11,276 bases of DNA from Actinomycetota bacterium (lineage in GTDB: Bacteria; Actinomycetota; Thermoleophilia; Gaiellales; Gaiellaceae): NCBI GenBank assembly GCA_013812465.1, contig JACCTK010000317.1, forward strand, positions 1 through 11,276, written 5' to 3'. Of the stretch, positions 1 through 4,582 are shown piece by piece; the stretch's first letter is position 1; every line of letters begins with the position of its first letter. A program made the position numbers and the translations under genes. The notes under the pieces are model-generated. The model searched no databases. It was not told the origin of the DNA and worked only from the letters and a program-made list of their open reading frames with translations.

Positions 1-330
1 CGTTCTCCGGCGGAGGTTGAACGTCTCCTCGAGGGCGCGGGCGCGCTCGCGGCCGATGCCGGGAACGGCGAGCCACTCGGCCGGATCGGCGGCAACGACG
101 GCCGCAACGCTTCCGAAGCGCTCGAGCAGGGCGCGCGCCGAGGACGTCGAGATGCCCGGGACCGAGGCGAGGAGCGCCTCGGCGGTCTCCTCGCCTGGCT
201 TCGGCCGGGGCCGCTGCGCGTAGACGGGCCGCGCGGCAGCCGGCTCGATCTCCTGGCAGCGGACGGCGAGGCGGTGGATCCAGAGCGCGGAGTCGCGCTG
301 GTGGCCGCTGCGCAAGAGCCTGGCGCCCGT
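1..330 (-). pseudogene. C-terminal fragment of an ERCC4-type nuclease with tandem HhH motifs (both ends missing)
   Basis: Reading leftwards from about 330, one open frame encodes a segment with a 'RDSALWIHRLAVR' helix, a basic proline-rich linker ('VYAQRPRPKPGEE') and a double helix-hairpin-helix region with two hairpin signatures, 'VPGIS' and 'VPGIG', around 'LLERFGSVAAVVAADP'. This arrangement is typical of the DNA-binding tail behind an ERCC4/XPF-like nuclease domain, here in a short bacterial version. The catalytic part (ERK/DxD residues) should lie upstream, but the frame meets a TAG stop at 331-333 and no ATG or GTG start exists; only a TTG at 313-315 is possible. The gene also runs off the left edge. 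An integrase fragment in the opposite direction begins at the same place. I read it as a 5'-truncated relic. The HhH assignment is firm; the ERCC4 family name is a recognition call from memory. Confidence 0.6.
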
Positions 331-334
331 CTAC

Positions 335-811
335 CGGCTTCCGCTGCTCTGGCTCGACTGGTCGGGTGCTCGCGTCGCCTCGGTCGAGACCGTGCTCGTG
401 GGCGACTACGACGAGCTCGCAAGACGGGTGCGGCTGCGAGCCTCGACAACGAAGACGCGGGCCGCGCTCTGGGTCGAGCTTCCGGACGCTCTCGCCGAGG
501 CGGTCGAGGCTACGCTGCCTCCGCGGGATGACCGCGACGCCGCCGCGCCGCTCTTCCCCGGTGTAAGCGCAGACCGGCTCAGGACCGCAATCGCCAGGGC
601 GTGCAGGGCGGCTGGAGTGCCAGTCTTCTCACCACATGACCTTCGGCACCGCCGGATCTCTCTTCTTCACCGTCAGGGACGCACCTGGGCAATCGGGCGG
701 CTTGTCGGGCAGCGGAAGCTCAGCATCACGGCGGACACGTACACGCACGTCCTGTCCGATGGTCGCGAGCTCGACTACGCGACGCTCGTTTCCAAATTCA
801 TGCGGTCATGA
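335..811 (+). pseudogene. Tyrosine recombinase/integrase, catalytic domain only (5'-truncated)
   Basis: The frame encodes the catalytic half of a phage-type tyrosine recombinase. The box I arginine lies in 'DWSGAR' (about 359-373), the beta-hairpin lysine in 'STTKTRAA', the HxxR box in 'SPHDLRHRR', and the nucleophile tyrosine in 'TADTYTHVL' near the C-terminus. The third catalytic histidine of the usual 'LGH' motif is replaced by glutamine ('VGQRKLS'), a variant I associate with actinobacterial relatives. The N-terminal SAM-like core-binding domain is absent: the frame is open upstream only to a stop at 221-223 and contains no ATG or GTG before the GTG at 392, which would exclude box I. The upstream part instead overlaps ERCC4-like coding on the other strand, so similarity must start near 335. 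It is probably non-functional and a relic of an integrated element. The stop is TGA at 809-811. Confidence 0.75.
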
Positions 812-822
812 GCTAGCTGCGT

Positions 823-854
823 GCCCTAGGAAAGATTTGCGAAAACGCCCTAGG
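823..854. repeat. Two direct copies of GCCCTAGG, 24 bp apart
   Basis: GCCCTAGG occurs at 823-830 and again at 847-854, just behind the integrase stop, in a short A-rich stretch unlike the surrounding GC-rich DNA. The core CCTAGG is itself palindromic. A role as recombinase arm sites or as an attachment-site remnant is possible but is inference only. Confidence 0.35.
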
Positions 855-978
855 CCCATAGCCATGCGAGGTTCGGCTGGTCCGAGTTCATCATCGGAAC
901 TACCCCTCCAATCGGGCGCCCGTGCGTCACCTTGAGCGTATTGGGAACAAACCACGGTCGTCCGGTGTAGTTCCGGCG

Positions 979-1494
979 ATGCAACGTGTGACCGTTACCG
1001 TCATCGCGCTCGTCGCGCTCTCACTCGCCTTCGCGTCGTCCGCGACAGCGAAGCTCTGCATCCGAATCGATGCGCCGAGCAGCGCCCACGTCCGATCACC
1101 CGTCGTAGTTCGTGTCACGACTCTTCTTCCGACTTGGAGCGGCGGTCGGCTCGTCGATCTACGACCCACATCCGGCGGCATCCGGCTCCGACTTGTAATC
1201 CGCTCGGCAGACGGTGCCTACCGAGAAGTGCGGCTCCGCCGAAGTGCGGACGCAGCCGTCTGGAAGGCGACGCTCCGCTTTCAGCGGAGCGGCCTCTGGC
1301 TATTGACCGTTTCGGGATGGGAGTCCGCGCCTCGCTCCTGTGCGCCGCCTGTGCGCATCCGTGTCAAAGGCGCGGCCCGCTTCCAGCGGGACGGCCACTC
1401 TCGCCGTGGGGGCACCGGTGGGGGCACGCCGAGTGCATACCCGACCTCGCCGGCACGCATGACTCGCTCAACCGAGCCAAATCCGCATAGCTGA
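979..1494 (+). CDS. Small secreted protein with a predicted Ig-like beta-sandwich domain
   Basis: The ATG at 979 is chosen because it opens a classic signal peptide: 'MQR', a hydrophobic core to about residue 19, and an 'SSATA' type I signal peptidase site before Lys25. The mature part (about 25-130) is a series of alternating beta-like strands ('SPVVVRVTTLLPTW', 'IRLRLVIRS', 'LWLLTVSGW') with two cysteines, C27 and C121, placed at its ends as if to form a disulfide. This resembles small secreted FixH/YtkA-like or Ig-like proteins, but no family can be named with confidence. The tail (131-171) is rich in Gly, Arg and Ser and looks unstructured; its start ('RFQRDG') echoes 'RFQRSG' upstream, and the DNA there is also similar, so the tail may come from a local duplication or read-through. 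A -10-like GTAGTT lies 6 nt before the ATG, so translation may be leaderless. Confidence 0.6.
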   Translation: MQRVTVTVIALVALSLAFASSATAKLCIRIDAPSSAHVRSPVVVRVTTLLPTWSGGRLVDLRPTSGGIRLRLVIRSADGAYREVRLRRSADAAVWKATLRFQRSGLWLLTVSGWESAPRSCAPPVRIRVKGAARFQRDGHSRRGGTGGGTPSAYPTSPARMTRSTEPNPHS

Positions 1495-1505
1495 GCGATG
1501 CCTGA

Positions 1506-1579
1506 TGGGCCCGCCTGGACTCGAACCAGGGACCAACCGATTATGAGTCGGCTGCTCTAACCAGCTGAGCTACGGGCCC
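1506..1579 (-). tRNA. tRNA with anticodon CAU, most likely tRNA-Ile2 (alternatively elongator tRNA-Met)
   Basis: Read leftwards, the sequence folds into a complete cloverleaf: acceptor stem GGGCCCG/CGGGCCC, D arm GCUC/GAGC, anticodon arm GCCGA-CUCAUAA-UCGGU, variable loop UGGUC, T arm CCUGG-UUCGAGU-CCAGG and discriminator A73. CCA is not encoded. The anticodon CAU fits initiator Met, elongator Met or Ile2. The first acceptor pair is G-C, so it is not an initiator. The acceptor pairs C4-G69 and C5-G68, known recognition elements for the lysidine synthetase TilS, together with the 'GACUCAUAAUCG...UUGGUC' segment shared with E. coli Ile2, favour tRNA-Ile2 decoding AUA after lysidine modification. 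A likely -10 box, TACGCT, lies on the minus strand at 1590-1595, giving a leader of about 10 nt. tRNA genes are common integration targets, and an integrase relic lies on the 3' side. Confidence 0.93.
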
Positions 1580-1637
1580 GCGGTTGATCAGCGTAACCGA
1601 CGGTTCCGTCCGGCCCACTCTGCGCGCTGCTGACACA

Positions 1638-2102
1638 ATGTCGGGCGGCGTGGAGACCTACCAGTCGGAGTCGCAGCTTCGTACCGCCGGCGGGCTGACC
1701 GTCACGGACATCACCGAAGCGGTGCGCGACGTCGTTCGCGAGAGCGGGATCCAGGACGGGATCTGCTCCGTCTACTCGCCGCACACCACGTGCTCGGTGC
1801 GGGTGAACGAGTGGGAGCGCGGGTTTCTCGAGGACTTCGCCGTCCTGCTGAAGCGGCTCGTGCCGACCGAGCACTACTACGCGCACGACGACTGGGACCG
1901 CCGCACGGAGAACGTGTGCGAGGAGGACATGGAGATCGGGAACGGCCACGCGCACTGCATGTCGATGCTCCTCGGCCCGGCAGGGGAGTCGATTCCGGTG
2001 CGCGACGGGGAGCTTGCGCTTGGGCAGTGGCAGCGGGTGCTCTTCCTCGAGCTCGACCGTGAGCGTGACCGGCGCTGGCTCGCCCAGGTCGTCGGCGTCT
2101 GA
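1638..2102 (+). CDS. YjbQ-family (UPF0047) protein, secondary thiamine-phosphate synthase-like
   Basis: The 154-residue product covers the whole YjbQ fold. Recognisable landmarks are 'SPHTTCSVRVNEWE' (47-60), the central 'RLVPTEHYYAHDDW' (73-86), the active-site-like loop 'GNGHAHCMSMLLG' (101-113), 'IPVRDGELALGQWQRVLFLELD' split over 119-140, and the closing arginine cluster 'RERDRRW'. In E. coli, YjbQ shows weak thiamine-phosphate synthase activity, but the physiological role of the family is unsettled, so the function here is by family only. The ATG at 1638 is chosen because homology begins a few residues later and the frame upstream would run into the promoter of the divergent tRNA gene; no good Shine-Dalgarno is visible. 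Most family members have 'HTTAALTINE' where this one has 'HTTCSVRVNE', a mild variant. The gene converges on the SDR gene, with a strong hairpin between them. Confidence 0.85.
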   Translation: MSGGVETYQSESQLRTAGGLTVTDITEAVRDVVRESGIQDGICSVYSPHTTCSVRVNEWERGFLEDFAVLLKRLVPTEHYYAHDDWDRRTENVCEEDMEIGNGHAHCMSMLLGPAGESIPVRDGELALGQWQRVLFLELDRERDRRWLAQVVGV

Positions 2103-2108
2103 CGAGCT

Positions 2109-2137
2109 GGTGTCAGACCCCCTGCGGGTCAGACACC
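2109..2137. terminator. Hairpin between convergent genes, probable bidirectional terminator or dispersed palindrome
   Basis: GGTGTCAGACCC and GGGTCAGACACC form a 12-bp stem with a single A/A mismatch and a 5-nt loop (CCTGC). It fills the gap between the YjbQ stop (2102) and the SDR stop (2139), where it could serve both transcripts. There is no T-run on either side, so it is not a textbook intrinsic terminator. The motif TCAGAC occurs in the same orientation in both arms, which suggests a dispersed repeat element. Confidence 0.6.
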
Positions 2138-2138
2138 G

Positions 2139-2912
2139 TCACTCGGGTGTGACGTAGGCGGCGCTCAGGCCGCCATCGACCACGAACGCCGCTCCGTTGA
2201 CGAACGAGGACTCGTCGCTCGCCAGGAAAAGCGCGGCGTTCACGATCTCGCGCGGCTTTCCGAGACGGCCGGTCGGCCAGTGCACCTGTCTTCGCGCGAA
2301 GGCGGCGGGGTCGTCTCCGAAGATCGCGAGCAGAAGCGGCGTCTCGACCGGTCCCGGGCAGAGCGCGTTGACTCGCACTCCCTGGCGCGCGAACTGCACC
2401 GCGAGCTCGCGGCTCATCGAGAGGACGGCGCCCTTCGACGCCGTGTACGAGATCTGGGAGGTCGCGGCGCCGAGGATCGCGACGAACGACGCGACGTTGA
2501 TCACCGAGCCACCTCCGCGCTCGAGCAGCTGCGGGATTCCGTGCTTGCAGCAGAGAAAGACGCCTTTCGTGTTCACGTCTTGGACCCGCTGCCAGGCTTC
2601 CACGCTCGTGTCGAGGACCGACCCGTCGTCCCCCGGAGAGATGCCCGCGTTGTTGTAGAGAACGTCGACGCCGCCGAAGCGCTCCGCGGCCGTCTCGTAC
2701 ATGAGCTCGACCTCGTTCTCGTCCGCGACATTCGCCCGCAAGGCGAATGCGTCGCCTGAGCAGAGCGAGACCGTCTCCTCCGCAAGCATCTCGTCCACGT
2801 CGGCGGCGCACACCTTCGCGCCCTCGCTCGTGAAGACGATCGCGGCCTCGCGCCCCATCCCGCCGCCGGCGCCGGTGATGACACAGACCTTTCCGTCGAG
2901 CCTTCCCGCCAC
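2139..2912 (-). CDS. SDR-family NAD(P)-dependent oxidoreductase (classical SDR)
   Basis: This is a full-length classical short-chain dehydrogenase of 257 residues with a Rossmann fold. The cofactor motif TGAGGGMG is at 13-20, Asp38 after the second strand favours NAD over NADP, and NNAG is at 87-90. The catalytic tetrad is complete: N114, S142, Y156 and K160 ('YTASK'). 'CPGPVETP' and the C-terminal 'VVDGGLSA' complete the pattern. Such enzymes reduce or oxidise hydroxyl/keto groups; the substrate cannot be read from sequence. The GTG start at 2912 is supported by a strong Shine-Dalgarno, GGAGGG (2920-2925), 7 nt upstream. The gene follows the PuuD-like amidotransferase in the same direction with only a 62-nt gap, and that gap holds an apparent aldehyde dehydrogenase remnant, so the original cluster probably handled an amine- or aldehyde-derived intermediate. 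Confidence 0.93.
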   Translation of the reverse strand: MAGRLDGKVCVITGAGGGMGREAAIVFTSEGAKVCAADVDEMLAEETVSLCSGDAFALRANVADENEVELMYETAAERFGGVDVLYNNAGISPGDDGSVLDTSVEAWQRVQDVNTKGVFLCCKHGIPQLLERGGGSVINVASFVAILGAATSQISYTASKGAVLSMSRELAVQFARQGVRVNALCPGPVETPLLLAIFGDDPAAFARRQVHWPTGRLGKPREIVNAALFLASDESSFVNGAAFVVDGGLSAAYVTPE

Positions 2913-2915
2913 CGC

Positions 2916-2966
2916 TCAGCCCTCCGTCGAGATGAACACGCTCTTGTCCTCCGAGTAGCCGGGTCC
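2916..2966 (-). pseudogene. Probable vestige of an aldehyde dehydrogenase C-terminus
   Basis: Between the two minus-strand genes, one frame reads 'GPGYSEDKSVFISTEG' followed by TGA (2916-2918). The pattern Y-[ST]-E-x-K-S-V-[FW]-[IV] is the standard extreme C-terminus of aldehyde dehydrogenases ('YTEVKSVFI'). Clusters of a PuuD-type amidotransferase, an aldehyde dehydrogenase and an SDR are ones I expect in relatives, so this is best read as an internal deletion that removed nearly all of the middle gene. The Shine-Dalgarno of the SDR gene lies within these last codons, which could explain why they were kept. The motif is short, so chance resemblance is not excluded. Confidence 0.5.
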
Positions 2967-2974
2967 TGACCTCG

Positions 2975-3703
2975 CTACGAGCCGATGCGCCGCTCGGAGC
3001 GATACGCGCGCGCCTCCGTGACGAGATTCTCGAAGAGGGCCTCATCCTTTCCCGCCTCGGGATGCCACTGCACCCCGACCAGAAAACGCTGCGACGGGTC
3101 CTCGACTCCCTCGAGCGTGCCGTCCCCTGCCCAGGCCGCCTCGACGAGCCCTTCGCCGACCCGCCCGATGCCCTGGTGATGATGCGACGTCACGTCGGAG
3201 CGAGCGCCGACCATCGACGCGAGCCGAGTACCGTCCTTCACCTCCACGGGATGCTCGACGAACACGCCGGGGACGTGCTTGTGCTCGTCCGTGCCAACGG
3301 CGTCGGGTAGATGCTGAACGAGGTCTCCGCCACGAGCGACGTTGAGCAACTGGAACCCGCGGCAGATCGCAAGCGTGGGCATGTCTCGCTCGAGGGCCGC
3401 CTCGAGGAGAGCCATCTCACCTGCGTCTCGTCGCGCCTGTGGTGTGTCGGTCTCCGGATGAGCCTCGGCGCCGTACAGCGACGGATCGATGTCCGCGCCT
3501 CCGGAGAACACGATCCCGTCCAGGGTCTCGAGCGTCTCCGCGACTCCCTGCTCGCTGGGAGGGATCAGAACCGGGCGACCTCCAGCCCGTTCCACCGCGT
3601 CGACGTAGTCGAGCGGAATGAGCGCCGCAGGCAGGCTCCAGACGCCCCAGCGCGCGTCCTGCGCGTACGTCGTGATCCCGATGACCGGTCTCGATTCGCT
3701 CAT
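2975..3703 (-). CDS. Gamma-glutamyl-gamma-aminobutyrate hydrolase-like class-I glutamine amidotransferase (peptidase C26)
   Basis: The 242-residue protein is a stand-alone class-I glutamine amidotransferase of the PuuD type. The nucleophile elbow 'AICRGFQLLNVARGG' contains Cys114; the histidine and glutamate of the triad are H214 and E216 in 'VGVQWHPE'. 'GIVFSGGADIDPSLY' (63-77) is the oxyanion-side loop typical of peptidase C26, and 'TSHHHQGIGRVGEGL' (172-186) matches the family too. PuuD cleaves gamma-glutamyl-GABA to glutamate and GABA in putrescine breakdown; the exact substrate here is by family. No other puu gene is in the window, although an aldehyde dehydrogenase trace follows it. The ATG at 3703 has no Shine-Dalgarno, but TAACGT lies at 3710-3715 on the coding strand, exactly 6 nt before the ATG, so the mRNA is probably leaderless. 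Confidence 0.9.
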   Translation of the reverse strand: MSESRPVIGITTYAQDARWGVWSLPAALIPLDYVDAVERAGGRPVLIPPSEQGVAETLETLDGIVFSGGADIDPSLYGAEAHPETDTPQARRDAGEMALLEAALERDMPTLAICRGFQLLNVARGGDLVQHLPDAVGTDEHKHVPGVFVEHPVEVKDGTRLASMVGARSDVTSHHHQGIGRVGEGLVEAAWAGDGTLEGVEDPSQRFLVGVQWHPEAGKDEALFENLVTEARAYRSERRIGS

Positions 3704-3817
3704 CCAGGCACGTTACCGCGGTCTCGGGGCATGCTCATGCCTCACATCGGGCCGAGCGTCGCGTACAAACCGCCGTCGCGGCCGCGGCGCTCCGACTCGG
3801 CGAGCCCGAGGCACCTT
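3704..3817. other. Intergenic stretch upstream of the RNA array
   Basis: This stretch contains the promoter of the minus-strand amidotransferase at its left edge and a small inverted repeat (GGCAT/ATGCC near 3728-3740). Nothing else stands out. Open frames crossing it on both strands extend through the RNA genes and show no protein family. Confidence 0.5.
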
Positions 3818-3880
3818 CGCAATTTGCGCGCGTTTCCTTCGGACACGACCTTGATCGGCGTGTCCGGATTTGCATAGAGT
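3818..3880 (+). promoter_or_regulatory. Promoter of RNA copy 1 with upstream palindrome
   Basis: The near-perfect palindrome CGCAATTTGCG is at 3818-3828. A -35 box TTGATC (3851-3856) and a -10 box TAGAGT (3875-3880) are separated by 18 bp. The predicted start at 3887 coincides with the first base of the closing helix. The same layout recurs at copies 2 and 3, which is the main support. Confidence 0.7.
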
Positions 3881-3886
3881 GCCGCT

Positions 3887-4028
3887 GCGCCGAGCACGGG
3901 ACGCCGGTAGGTCGAAGCCCCCCGAGGAGCAGTACGCGGAAGCGGAACGTTCGTCGGGAAGGTGGACGAGAGCGTTCCCGGCTCGGCGAATCTTGCGGCC
4001 GGGCCTACGTGCCCGGCCCTTTCTTTCT
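3887..4028 (+). ncRNA. Structured RNA of unknown family, copy 1 of a tandem array
   Basis: The folded domain is 102 nt (3887-3988). Its ends pair: CGCCGAG (3888-3894) with CUCGGCG (3982-3988). A second helix joins CGGGA-CGC (3897-3904) with GCG-U-UCCCG (3972-3980). The apex is a CGC/GCG stem with a GGAA tetraloop (3935-3944). Compared with copies 2 and 3, the closing helix keeps pairing through an A-U to G-C exchange, and a UUCG loop is replaced by a GNRA-type loop in the same stem, both marks of a conserved RNA fold. Sequence elsewhere is strongly diverged, although CCGAG and CAGU segments align. Unlike the other copies, it has a separate GC-rich terminator at 3997-4028. I see no SRP-RNA, 6S or tmRNA signature. 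Confidence 0.7.
3997..4028 (+). terminator. Intrinsic terminator of RNA copy 1
   Basis: A perfect 8-bp stem, GGCCGGGC/GCCCGGCC with loop CTACGT, is followed by a T-rich tract, CTTTCTTTCT. This is a textbook rho-independent terminator and fixes the 3' end of the first RNA at about 4028. Confidence 0.9.
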
Positions 4029-4088
4029 GACAGACACCACGAGCAAGCGCATCGATCCGCAACGCGACTCTGTGCGAAAAGAAAACAT

Positions 4089-4149
4089 CGCAATTTGCGA
4101 CAAGTGCGCGCGAACGCCGCTTGACGGCATCCAAGCCGCCCCCTAGTGT
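4089..4149 (+). promoter_or_regulatory. Promoter of RNA copy 2 with upstream palindrome
   Basis: CGCAATTTGCG (4089-4099) precedes a -35 box TTGACG (4121-4126) and a -10 box TAGTGT (4144-4149), spacer 17 bp. The palindrome starts 32 bp before the -35 box, against 33 bp for the other two copies. The predicted start is about 4156-4157. Confidence 0.75.
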
Positions 4150-4156
4150 GCGGCTT

Positions 4157-4266
4157 GCACCGAGCACGGAGTGTCCGAGGTTGATGACTCTCCGAGTGAC
4201 AGTCGCTTCGGCGGAGGTCAGTCGGATTGTCGGACGAAGACTCCACCGACTCGGTGCATTTTCTTT
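4157..4266 (+). ncRNA. Structured RNA of unknown family, copy 2 of a tandem array
   Basis: The 101-nt domain (4157-4257) is closed by GCACCGAG pairing with CUCGGUGC. Inside are CGG/CCG, a second helix (positions 16-20 UGUCC with 76-80 GGACG), a third one (UGAC-CUCC with GGAG-GUCA), and an apical CGC-UUCG-GCG hairpin (4204-4213), an extra-stable cUUCGg loop. Copy 3 has exactly the same length and 87 of 101 identical bases. Differences in helices keep pairing, for example U-G to C-G at 16/80 and A-U to G-U at 31/62. A U-rich tract (4259-4266) follows the closing helix at once, so the closing strand doubles as terminator stem. No reading frame is conserved between copies. Confidence 0.78.
4243..4266 (+). 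terminator. Terminator of RNA copy 2, overlapping the closing helix
   Basis: A local CACCG-ACU-CGGUG hairpin, or the long-range closing helix itself, is followed by ATTTTCTTT. The 3' strand cannot take part in both foldings at once. Termination is likely, but the local stem is only 5 bp. Confidence 0.6.
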
Positions 4267-4373
4267 GGACCCGCCGTTTGGAACCCCGGTCCCTTCCAGA
4301 CAACTGGCTTGTGGACGCATCGGCGCCCAATCGACACGCTTCCAGTACCAGGCACTGTAAGAAGAAGGGTCGC
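4267..4373. other. Spacer between RNA copies 2 and 3
   Basis: These 107 bp separate the terminator of copy 2 from the palindrome of copy 3. I see no conserved frame, no ribosome binding site and no further copy of the RNA. It is not similar to the 60-bp spacer between copies 1 and 2. Confidence 0.5.
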
Positions 4374-4436
4374 CGCAAATTGCGTTAATCTTCTCTCCAC
4401 CGGTCCTTGACCGAGGTGCCGCCGACCGCATAGAGT
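4374..4436 (+). promoter_or_regulatory. Promoter of RNA copy 3 with upstream palindrome
   Basis: CGCAAATTGCG (4374-4384) is the reverse complement of the motif at the other two copies, as expected for a site read by a symmetric binder. A -35 box TTGACC (4407-4412) and a -10 box TAGAGT (4431-4436) follow, spacer 18 bp. The predicted start is about 4443-4444. Confidence 0.75.
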
Positions 4437-4443
4437 CGTGCTT

Positions 4444-4556
4444 GCACCGAGTACGGAGCGTCCAAGGTTGATGGCTCTCCGAGTGGCTCCCGCTTCGGCG
4501 GAGGTCAGTCGAATTGCCGGACGAGGACGTCACCGGCTCGGTGCGCTTCTTTTTCG
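4444..4556 (+). ncRNA. Structured RNA of unknown family, copy 3 of a tandem array
   Basis: The 101-nt domain (4444-4544) is collinear with copy 2 without gaps (86% identity) and has the same closing helix, GCACCGAG/CUCGGUGC, the same second helix (CGUCC/GGACG) and the same apical CGC-UUCG-GCG hairpin (4491-4500). The variable triplet before the apical stem (positions 45-47) is the most diverged spot and sits in an unpaired region. Termination is expected at the T-run 4547-4554. The RNA ends about 27 nt before the ATG of the MFS gene, so a cis effect on that gene is possible, but the own promoter and terminator favour an independent small RNA. Confidence 0.78.
4530..4556 (+). terminator. Terminator of RNA copy 3, overlapping the closing helix
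   Basis: CACCG-GCU-CGGUG, or the closing helix of the RNA, is followed by GCTTCTTTTTC. As in copy 2, the terminator stem shares its 3' strand with the closing helix. Confidence 0.6.
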
Positions 4557-4582
4557 TCTCGGCTCGTGGATAGGCTCGGCGA

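Noticed and set aside
2113..3045. 310-codon minus-strand open frame overlapping the SDR gene
   Set aside because: It is a frame-shifted shadow of the SDR coding region, extremely arginine-rich and without motifs; the SDR frame has a complete catalytic tetrad.
3788..3815. Possible fourth, decayed RNA copy (CCGACTCGGCGAG)
   Set aside because: Only the 3' helix strand resembles the array. There is no matching 5' strand, promoter or palindrome at the expected distance.
4243..4266. Resemblance of the 3' end of copy 2 to the terminal hairpin of a Cas9 tracrRNA
   Set aside because: The match is a short CACCGA/TCGGTG palindrome plus T-run. There is no CRISPR array, no anti-repeat and no cas gene in the window.
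3887..4556. Identity as SRP RNA, 6S RNA, tmRNA or 6C RNA
   Set aside because: No GGAAGGAAGCAGCC-type SRP loop, no 6S-like length or central bubble, no tmRNA ends. Only copy 1 has a run of six C, and the paired C-rich hairpins of 6C RNA are missing in copies 2 and 3.
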